Of a stretch of DNA of 13,292 bases, positions 7,881-13,292 are shown one piece after another; the stretch's first letter is position 1, and every line of letters starts with the position of its first letter. The stretch comes from JBCBWG01 sp039817205 (GTDB lineage Bacteria; Pseudomonadota; Alphaproteobacteria; Rhizobiales; Hyphomicrobiaceae), in NCBI GenBank assembly GCA_039817205.1, contig JBCBWG010000073.1, positions 1 to 13,292 of the forward strand. Direction: 5' to 3'. The notes under the pieces are model-generated. The model did not search any database. It worked only from the letters and a program-made list of their open reading frames with translations, and had not been told where the DNA came from. A program made the translations under genes and the position numbers.

Positions 7881-8744
7881 ATGAGCGTCGACACCCTCGC
7901 AAAGCCAGATGCCGATGCCAGCAAATCCACGGCCCTTGGCAATGCGCCGATTTTGAAGGTCAACAACATCGAGGTCATTTACGATCACGTGATCCTCGTG
8001 CTGAAAGGCGTCTCGCTTGAAGTGCCAAAGGGTTCGATCGTCGCGATCCTCGGTGCCAACGGCGCGGGTAAAACAACGACGCTGAAAGCGGTCTCCAATC
8101 TGTTGCGCGCCGAGCGTGGCGACGTCACGAAAGGTTCGATCGAATTCAAGGGACAGCGGGTCGATCAGCTGTCGGCCAACGATCTCGTCAAGCGCGGCTG
8201 CATTCAGGTCATGGAAGGCCGTCACTGCTTCGAGCACCTGACCGTGGAAGAAAACCTGATGACCGGGGCCTATACCCGGAGCGATGGCAACGCCGCGGTC
8301 AAACAAGACCTCGAGATGGTCTATGGTTATTTCCCGCGCCTGAAAGAGCGGCGCAAATCACTTGCCGGGTACACGTCCGGTGGCGAGCAGCAGATGACCG
8401 CCATCGGTCGCGCGCTGATGAGCCGGCCCGAAATGATCCTCCTCGACGAGCCATCGATGGGGCTCGCTCCGCAGCTCGTCGAGCTCATCTTCGAGATCAC
8501 GAAAAAGATCAACGAAGAGCAGGGCGTCTCCGTCCTTCTCGCCGAGCAGAACACAAACGTCGCGCTCCGTTACGCCCAGTACGGCTACATCCTCGAGAGC
8601 GGCCGCGTTGTTATGGACGGCACACGCGAAGACCTCGCCTCGAACGAGGACGTGAAGGAATTCTACCTCGGCGTTTCAGGCGGCAACAAAAAGAACTTCC
8701 GCGAAGTCAAAAGCTACAAACGCCGCAAGCGCTGGCTCGCGTAG
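7881..8744 (+). CDS. HAAT-family ABC importer ATPase, LivF-type, with a basic C-terminal tail
   Basis: Second nucleotide-binding subunit of the importer, 287 residues. Walker A GANGAGKTT (58-66), Q-loop region IQVMEGRHCFEHLTVEENL (108-126), signature SGGEQQ (166-171), Walker B MILLDEP (185-191). The H-loop histidine is replaced in LLAEQN (219-224), which is normal for LivF proteins. The ATG at 7881 has GGAG (7871-7874) six bases upstream. An adjacent GTG at 7878 would be too close to that site. Two features exceed a typical LivF of about 235 residues: a roughly 25-residue N-terminal lead and a Lys/Arg-rich tail from about 268, ending KRRKRWLA, which could touch lipid or RNA or only aid folding. 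It lies 159 bp after the binding-protein gene, beyond the hairpin. Confidence 0.95.
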   Translation: MSVDTLAKPDADASKSTALGNAPILKVNNIEVIYDHVILVLKGVSLEVPKGSIVAILGANGAGKTTTLKAVSNLLRAERGDVTKGSIEFKGQRVDQLSANDLVKRGCIQVMEGRHCFEHLTVEENLMTGAYTRSDGNAAVKQDLEMVYGYFPRLKERRKSLAGYTSGGEQQMTAIGRALMSRPEMILLDEPSMGLAPQLVELIFEITKKINEEQGVSVLLAEQNTNVALRYAQYGYILESGRVVMDGTREDLASNEDVKEFYLGVSGGNKKNFREVKSYKRRKRWLA

Positions 8745-8837
8745 TCTACGTTCTGACCGCCCAACGCACGCCTGGTTCTGGCGAGAATTTCCCGCGCCCG
8801 CCGGCGAGACGAAAAACAATCGACGGGTCCGCAACAG
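8745..8837 (+). other. 93-bp spacer between the LivF-type ATPase and PaaK-like ligase genes
   Basis: No ORF, repeat array or terminator is seen. The sequence just before the ligase ATG (GACGGGTCCGCAACAG) has no good Shine-Dalgarno match, so the last gene of the cluster is probably translated weakly or by an SD-independent route. Confidence 0.4.
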
Positions 8838-10070
8838 ATGACCGAGCACTACGACGGCCTCGAAACGCGGGACCCGGCCGAGCGTGAGCGCTCTGTGTTT
8901 GGCCTACTGCCGGATATCATCTCGCAGACGGTTGCAGCAGCGCCCGGCTGGGCCCAACACCTGAACGGTGTTGATCCGCGGGCTGTCTCATCGCGCGCGG
9001 CGCTGGCGGCTTTGCCCATCCTGCGCAAATCTGACCTCATGGAGTTGCAATCACCAAACGACCCGCTTGGGGGGCTCGCAACACGTTTGGCGGGTCATCT
9101 GCCGCGCTTATTTTCGTCGCCCGGACCAATCTTTGAGCCGCAGCCCAACGGCACAGATTGCTGGCGCGCCGCCCGTGCACTTTTCGCAGCCGGCTTTCGC
9201 AAAGGCGACATCGTCCACAACACATTCAGCTATCACATGACGCCCGGCGGTTGGATCCTCGACGACGGCGCGCGCGCGCTTGGTTGCGCCCTTATTCCGG
9301 CGGGCCCTGGCAATACCGAGCAGCAATTGCAGTTGATCCAGCACTACCGCCCAAGTGCCTTCGTCGGCGTGCCAGACTTCCTCAAGATCCTGCTCGACAA
9401 GGCGCAAGAAGCGGGCGCGCCAATCACCTCGTTCAAGCGCGCGATGGTCTCGGGTGGCCCGCTTTTTCCGTCCCTGCGCGACGAATACACATCCCGCGGC
9501 ATCGCCGTCTCACAGTGTTATGCGACGGCGGAACTCGGCACCGTCGCCTACGAGAGCCCGGAACAGTCGGGCATGATCGTCGACGAGGGCGCGATCGTCG
9601 AGATCGTCCGGCCGGGCACTGGCGATCCGGTGCCCAACGGAGAAGTCGGTGAGATCGTCGTCACCACGCTAAACCGTGACTATCCCATGATCCGTCTTGC
9701 GACCGGTGACTTGTCCGCCGTCCTCGACGAGCCGAGCCCGTGCGGGCGCACAAATATGCGGATCAAAGGGTGGATGGGCCGCGCGGATCAAACGACGAAA
9801 GTGAAGGGCATGTTTGTTCGCCCCGAACAAATGGCCGAGATCGCAAAACGAATCCCGCAAATCGCAAGGCTCCGCCTGTCGGTCAGCCGCGTTGGCGAAC
9901 AGGACGCGATGACACTCTCAGTCGAACCCAACCCTGGCGTGGCACTTGAAACAGAGACGATTGCCGGGACGCTCCAGGATGTCACAAAGCTCAAGGGAAG
10001 CGTCGTAATTGCACAGCCGGGCAGCCTGCCCAACGATGGCAAAGTGATCAGCGACGATCGCGAACTCTAG
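8838..10070 (+). CDS. PaaK-like (phenylacetate-CoA ligase family) AMP-dependent ligase with an atypical P-loop
   Basis: 410 residues, the size of PaaK-type ligases, which form CoA thioesters of aromatic acids through an acyl-adenylate. Visible: FSSPGPIFEP (92-101) where family members have an SSGTTG P-loop; VGVPDFL (176-182); SGGPLF (205-210); YATAELG (229-235) matching the Y-x-x-T/S-E adenylate motif; NGEVGEIVVTTLN (267-279); RLATGD (286-291); GRADQTTKVKGMFVRPEQM (314-332), a very PaaK-like hinge region; and the terminal GK at 401-402 as probable catalytic lysine. Loss of the Gly/Thr-rich P-loop leaves activity uncertain, although the other adenylation motifs remain. It closes the transporter cluster and is convergent with the response-regulator gene, 22 bp away. 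It could complement the large ligase by using another substrate, or act as a binding or regulatory homologue. Confidence 0.85.
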   Translation: MTEHYDGLETRDPAERERSVFGLLPDIISQTVAAAPGWAQHLNGVDPRAVSSRAALAALPILRKSDLMELQSPNDPLGGLATRLAGHLPRLFSSPGPIFEPQPNGTDCWRAARALFAAGFRKGDIVHNTFSYHMTPGGWILDDGARALGCALIPAGPGNTEQQLQLIQHYRPSAFVGVPDFLKILLDKAQEAGAPITSFKRAMVSGGPLFPSLRDEYTSRGIAVSQCYATAELGTVAYESPEQSGMIVDEGAIVEIVRPGTGDPVPNGEVGEIVVTTLNRDYPMIRLATGDLSAVLDEPSPCGRTNMRIKGWMGRADQTTKVKGMFVRPEQMAEIAKRIPQIARLRLSVSRVGEQDAMTLSVEPNPGVALETETIAGTLQDVTKLKGSVVIAQPGSLPNDGKVISDDREL

Positions 10071-10092
10071 GATTGGGCTCCAGTCGCGGCGA

Positions 10093-10674
10093 TCAAACCG
10101 CGTCAACCTTCACGGGGTTGGGCGTGTCCGCTGTTTCGGGCCCAATCTTCAGAAGCGCCTCGCCGAGGGTTGTGCTGTTCGCGTCGTCCTTGTGAAGCGT
10201 AGTCGTCGCGCCAAGCCCGATCAATTGCCGACTGCGACGCCGATCGATCTCGCCGCTGATGACGATGATATGACCCTTGTACCCGGCGCGGCGCAGATAT
10301 GGGATCGTGTCGACCGCTGAGTCGCTCGGCTTCAGGTAATCGTCGAGAAAGACAACGTCAGGCATCTTTCGAAGCACTTCATCGACCGCCGAATTCAGCG
10401 TATCGGCGCGGCGGACCTCGATTTCGCGGCGCATGAGAACCCGCAACGTACCCGGAAGACGGTTGCCGAAAACGTCATCGTCCTCGACGATCAGAACGTC
10501 GTTGATGAACGACCAATGCCCGCGCTGAACCGTAACGCCGTAGCGCTCAGCCATGATCTCGCTGCCGACGCCCGTGCTGTCTGCTACCCCAGTGACCTGA
10601 TTAGTGACGGGGCCAGAGACGGGGCCATTGCCGGGGCCAGAGACGGGGCCTGGACTGCTGCTGTTCGACGACAT
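10093..10674 (-). CDS. Receiver-only response regulator with a Gly/Pro-rich N-terminal repeat tail
   Basis: 193 residues. About 58-175 is one receiver domain: acidic pocket EDDD (64-67), phospho-acceptor in VVFLDDYLKP (Asp111 or Asp112; the register of DYLKP against the family pattern favours 112), Ser140 in VISGE and conserved Lys162 in LHKDD. No DNA-binding or enzymatic output domain follows, so the protein must act by protein contact or phospho-relay. Residues 1-35 are low-complexity and rich in Gly, Pro, Ser and Val with an 8-residue repeat (GPVSGPGN, GPVSGPVT). AAGGA lies six bases upstream of the ATG at 10674. An internal ATG at codon 41 (MAERYG) would remove the tail but lacks such support. 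It is the last gene of the operon after a 95-bp gap, and its partner is probably the adjacent histidine kinase. Confidence 0.88.
   Translation of the reverse strand: MSSNSSSPGPVSGPGNGPVSGPVTNQVTGVADSTGVGSEIMAERYGVTVQRGHWSFINDVLIVEDDDVFGNRLPGTLRVLMRREIEVRRADTLNSAVDEVLRKMPDVVFLDDYLKPSDSAVDTIPYLRRAGYKGHIIVISGEIDRRRSRQLIGLGATTTLHKDDANSTTLGEALLKIGPETADTPNPVKVDAV
10608..10650. repeat. 19-bp perfect direct repeat with 24-bp period inside the response-regulator gene
   Basis: CGGGGCCAGAGACGGGGCC occurs at 10608-10626 and again at 10632-10650, offset 24 bp or eight codons. It encodes the repeated GPVSGP tail. Because the period is a multiple of three, gain or loss of units would change tail length without breaking the frame. 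Confidence 0.9.
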
Positions 10675-10700
10675 GGCGTGTCCTTGCGCGCTAGCTTCTC

Positions 10701-10753
10701 AAAGATGGCAAGTTTGCGCACCATCTTTCGCGAAAGGCTACAACTGTCTTTCG
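10701..10753. promoter_or_regulatory. Overlapping inverted repeats between the kinase and response-regulator genes
   Basis: Three pairings share bases. AAAGATGG (10701-10708) pairs with CCATCTTT (10721-10728) around 12 nt. CTTTCGCGAAAG (10725-10736) is a perfect 12-bp palindrome. CGAAAG (10731-10736) also pairs with CTTTCG (10748-10753) around 11 nt. They fill most of the 95-bp gap upstream of the response-regulator start. They could be an operator, an attenuator with exclusive hairpins, or a processing site. No U-tract terminator is visible in the minus-strand direction. Confidence 0.55.
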
Positions 10754-10769
10754 TCTGGCGTCCAGCGCC

Positions 10770-11930
10770 TCAGGCGGTCGGTCGCAAGCCGGTTGGCCAT
10801 GTGACCGTGAAGACCGCACCGGGGCCGCCATTCTGAACGGTGATCTCGCCGCCCACGGTTTCCACCGCGCGCCGGACGAGGGCGAGCCCCATGCCTGTGT
10901 TTTCGGGCTTATCACGCAGGGGGGCGGATGCGTCGACCTGAGCACGGAGTTTCGTGAACGGCAGAAAAATAGCGTCCTGGTCACCTTCAGGAATGCCGGA
11001 TCCGTTATCTGCAACGGTCATGACGAACGCCAGATCCTGTTGATATCCGGTCACAGCAACGGCGCCCGGGGCCGGCGTCGCGTGGCGGATGGCGTTCTCG
11101 ATCAGATTGCGCAGCACCAGATCAAACAACGCATCGATGGTCGAAAGAACCGGCCAATCCCCGCTCACCGCCACCGTCAAACCGTCGGGCTTCGGGAGTG
11201 ACTGGATGATCTCGTCCAACAGCTCGGCCGTTGCCAGGGTCTCGACGACATCGCTCTTGCGGTCGACGGTTGCGTAGGTGAGCAAGCTCGACAGCATCGC
11301 CATCATGCGTTTGGATTGCGCCCGCATCCGGTCGACGTGCATGCGAGGGTCGCCGCGCGCCGGATTGGCAAGGCTCTCCTCAAGATCATCTGCAAAATAA
11401 TGCATCGCACGCATCGGCTCTTTGAGGTCGTGCGACACGACGCGAGCAAACTGTGCGAGGTCCGCGTTCGCATGCGCGAGCGCGCTGTTCATCGACTGAA
11501 TGTCCTCGGTCTGCTCAAGCAGCATGCTCTCAGCGAGCTGGCGCGCGCGGACCTGTTGCTGAAGCTCGACCTCAAAGGCCGCTCGGCTCAACGACTTGGC
11601 GACCAGAATGACATAAAGCTCAATCGCAGGGTTCCATCGGACCGAGATGTTCAGCCGTTGCAACGGCCCGGTGCGTTGCGAGACGACGGCGATGTTGGCC
11701 AGCTCGATGTTGCGGTCGGGTTCGCGCAACAGTTGGCTCAGGTCGCTTTCGAGCCCCAGCAACATCGGCAACGCATCGGTCAGGAACAAGCCCGGTTGCG
11801 CAGTCGGCAATGCATCGCCGCTGATGGACGTGATCGTGCCGAGACGGTCGGCCCAGAGAAACGTGAGTGTTCGATCCTGAGAAAAGAGATCAAGCGCTGC
11901 CAGGCGCATTTCCGCGAGGGTGTTCGTCAT
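10770..11930 (-). CDS. Soluble sensor histidine kinase (PAS-like N-terminus, HisKA, HATPase)
   Basis: 386 residues with no signal peptide or membrane-spanning segment, so the kinase is probably cytosolic. Residues 1-115 look like a divergent PAS/sensor domain (weak call). A probable coiled coil runs about 117-160. HisKA follows with phospho-acceptor His167 in VVSHDLKEPMRAM (164-176). The ATP-binding domain has the N box LRNLIENAIRHA (273-284), G1 DNGSGIP (308-314), F box FLPFTKL (322-328) and G2 GMGLALV (346-352), all intact. The arrangement resembles the phytochrome-like/bacteriophytochrome kinase group with SHDLKEP. The ATG at 11930-11928 lies 3 nt past the stop of the small GTPase gene, and the response-regulator gene follows. 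The inferred path is that an input from the GTPase or the N-terminal domain sets autophosphorylation, with transfer to the neighbouring receiver. Confidence 0.93.
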   Translation of the reverse strand: MTNTLAEMRLAALDLFSQDRTLTFLWADRLGTITSISGDALPTAQPGLFLTDALPMLLGLESDLSQLLREPDRNIELANIAVVSQRTGPLQRLNISVRWNPAIELYVILVAKSLSRAAFEVELQQQVRARQLAESMLLEQTEDIQSMNSALAHANADLAQFARVVSHDLKEPMRAMHYFADDLEESLANPARGDPRMHVDRMRAQSKRMMAMLSSLLTYATVDRKSDVVETLATAELLDEIIQSLPKPDGLTVAVSGDWPVLSTIDALFDLVLRNLIENAIRHATPAPGAVAVTGYQQDLAFVMTVADNGSGIPEGDQDAIFLPFTKLRAQVDASAPLRDKPENTGMGLALVRRAVETVGGEITVQNGGPGAVFTVTWPTGLRPTA

Positions 11931-11933
11931 GCA

Positions 11934-12440
11934 TTAGTACCTGCGCCGCGCCATCGTGGTCGCAGCCGTGACGAACACGTCCTTGATGTTCTCACCCGTC
12001 GAGGCGCTGGTCATCGCTTTGGGAAATTCCTTGGCCACCATCTTTTCCGGCAGCGGAACCGTCTCGCCCTCTTCCAACAAATCGACTTTGTTGATGACGC
12101 AGCGAAAGAAGCGACCGGGCAGTTCGGTCTCGAACCGTTCGGCAAGGTTGGCCATCGTCTCGAGTGATCTGCGCCGTTTCGCATCACCGATGATCAAAGC
12201 GCCATGCGATCCGCGGATGTACACCGATTTAAACATCGCTTCGCCGTGGCTGCCGTCCGTATCCCAAACGTTGAGGAGAATGGGATCACCGCCCGGTTCG
12301 GGTCGGCACTCGTACTGATAGACGTCGGTGCCAATGGAGGCGATGTAGTCTGCCGAGAAGGTATTGAAGACGAGACGGTTGACGATGGATGTCTTGCCGA
12401 CACCCATTTCGCCGAGCAGCATGAGCTTGCGATTTATCAT
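11934..12440 (-). CDS. Ras/Rab-like small GTPase (prokaryotic Ras superfamily)
   Basis: 168 residues, one complete P-loop GTPase domain. G1 GEMGVGKTS (10-18), G2 Thr38 in SIGTD, G3 WDTDG (59-63), G4 NKVD (117-120), G5-like TSAS (144-147). Walker A and NKxD make it a guanine-specific switch. Spacing and the WDTxG form are Ras/Rab-like rather than Era/Obg-like. Two positions differ from eukaryotic Ras: Met12 in place of Gly12, and Ser64 in place of the catalytic Gln61 that follows DTAG. Hydrolysis may therefore be slow or need a partner that supplies catalytic groups. No MglB/roadblock gene is seen within the window, so no GAP is apparent. Its ATG overlaps the stop of the OmpA-domain gene by 4 nt and its stop is 3 nt before the kinase gene, implying coupled translation and joint function. 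There is no lipidation motif at the C-terminus (MARRRY). Confidence 0.92.
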   Translation of the reverse strand: MINRKLMLLGEMGVGKTSIVNRLVFNTFSADYIASIGTDVYQYECRPEPGGDPILLNVWDTDGSHGEAMFKSVYIRGSHGALIIGDAKRRRSLETMANLAERFETELPGRFFRCVINKVDLLEEGETVPLPEKMVAKEFPKAMTSASTGENIKDVFVTAATTMARRRY

Positions 12441-13292
12441 TGTCGCCCGCCTGCCTCACCGATAAAGCCCAACTCGAATTCAACGCGCCGGTTGGGACTG
12501 TTCTCGCCGACGACCGCGCTCAACTCTCGCCCGTTGGCGCGACCGACGATGGCCATAAACTGACGCGGCACGTCGCGATCGGCGAGCTCGTCGAGCACGG
12601 CGCGCGCGCGGGCCCGGGCCAGCGCATTGTTGCGGTTGAGGCCGCCGCGCTCATCCGTAAAGCCAACGATCCGCACGAGCATCTGAGCTCGTTTGATGCG
12701 CTCGGCCAATTCGTTGAGTTGGCGAACGGCGAGTTCTGGGTCGCGAAAATCAGTGCCGTTTGAGAAGAAGATGGCATTGCGACGGACCCAGCGTGACAGC
12801 AGCTGTTCCGGCGTGACAGAGGGCCGAACGGGGACTTGACGGACAATCGTTTGCGGGGGCGCGGGTTTGATCCGTGAGACCTCACGTAGCGCGACGACGG
12901 TGCCTGCAAAGCGCTCGACTTGGGCTGACATCTCTTCGGCGATCGCGCCGGGTGTCGCTGCTTCGCCAACGGTCACGATCGGCGGTGTTTGCTGCTGCGC
13001 TGAGCTGCCTTCCTGTGCCGTTGGAAGCTTGGCCGTGGCCTCCGCCATGCGCCGCGAGGCCTCGCGCAACGGCTGCGTCAGGCGAGAAAAATCTTCGCCC
13101 GCGGCCGTTGCAGGCAGAGCCTCAATCCGCTCTCGCACTTGGCTCAAGGCCTGAAGCGCACTTTGCCCACTTCGCTCAGCCTCAGCCATTTGGGCTTTGC
13201 GGGCGCGATCTTCCAACTCGCCGTTGAGGGCCGTCGCATCGCCGAGCGCTTGGCGCAGTCGTGTCTCGCTGCGGGAAATGACTTGCAGCAGT
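12437..13292 (-). CDS. Coiled-coil protein with C-terminal OmpA-like peptidoglycan-binding domain (N-terminus off the right edge)
   Basis: 284 C-terminal residues are visible; the frame stays open to the right edge, so the start lies outside. A TTG or ATG inside the window could be read as a start but would cut a continuous helix. Visible residues 1-90 are Ala/Glu/Arg/Gln-rich and probably coiled coil. A Pro/Thr/Gln-rich linker follows (about 91-165). About 171-275 matches an OmpA_C/MotB-type domain: FSNGTDF (176-182), VGFTDERGGLNRNNALARAR (209-228) with the Asp and the R-A residues that bind diaminopimelate in the family, and the closing SPNRRVEFEL (265-274). The domain should lie in the periplasm on peptidoglycan, anchored by an unseen N-terminal segment. 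Its stop overlaps the GTPase start (ATGA, 12440-12437), making it the likely envelope-side member of the signalling operon. Confidence 0.88.
   Translation of the reverse strand, partial: LLQVISRSETRLRQALGDATALNGELEDRARKAQMAEAERSGQSALQALSQVRERIEALPATAAGEDFSRLTQPLREASRRMAEATAKLPTAQEGSSAQQQTPPIVTVGEAATPGAIAEEMSAQVERFAGTVVALREVSRIKPAPPQTIVRQVPVRPSVTPEQLLSRWVRRNAIFFSNGTDFRDPELAVRQLNELAERIKRAQMLVRIVGFTDERGGLNRNNALARARARAVLDELADRDVPRQFMAIVGRANGRELSAVVGENSPNRRVEFELGFIGEAGGRQ

Noticed and set aside
10085..10102. CGCGG/CCGCG inverted repeat between the convergent genes as a shared terminator
   Set aside because: Only five base pairs, no T-run on either side, and it overlaps the end of the response-regulator gene.
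11316..12167. Long open plus-strand frame (283 codons) opposite the kinase and GTPase genes
   Set aside because: It crosses two genes with intact motifs on the other strand, and its product is Arg/His-rich without domain likeness.

Overview
The window looks like an alphaproteobacterial chromosome segment. It is GC-rich and densely coded, and its proteins read like those of aerobic, carboxylate-degrading Alphaproteobacteria. I cannot fix the order or genus from sequence alone. No RNA gene, insertion sequence, phage gene or CRISPR array was seen.

Left edge (1-949, minus strand): the N-terminal 316 residues of a CoA-acylating methylmalonate-semialdehyde dehydrogenase (mmsA/iolA family), running off the left edge. 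A 118-bp divergent gap separates it from the next block.

Middle (1068-10070, plus strand): a seven-gene ligase-transporter cluster. The order is a large acyl-CoA synthetase, LivG-type ATPase, LivH-type permease, LivM-type permease, periplasmic binding protein, LivF-type ATPase, and a small PaaK-like ligase with an altered P-loop. The five transport genes form a complete branched-chain-amino-acid-type (HAAT) ABC importer. The enclosing CoA ligases suggest that the substrate is a carboxylic acid (aromatic, aliphatic or branched) activated to its CoA thioester on entry, rather than an amino acid. That substrate class is an inference. Two spacers inside the cluster carry short tandem repeats (15 bp x 3 and 18 bp x 3-4) sharing the core GACTGNCA. 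A strong hairpin follows the binding-protein gene, as expected where that gene must be expressed above its neighbours.

Right part (10093-13292, minus strand, convergent with the transporter cluster and 22 bp from it): a tightly packed four-gene signalling unit. Reading in its own direction it encodes a coiled-coil protein with a C-terminal OmpA/peptidoglycan-binding domain (N-terminus beyond the right edge), a Ras/Rab-like small GTPase, a soluble PAS-like histidine kinase, and a receiver-only response regulator with a Gly/Pro-rich repeat tail. The first two genes overlap by 4 nt and the next gap is 3 nt, so the encoded proteins probably work together. A cell-envelope protein, a Ras-like switch and a cytosolic two-component pair in one operon is the most unusual content here and the best candidate for an undescribed system. 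A nested set of inverted repeats lies in the 95-bp gap before the response-regulator gene.
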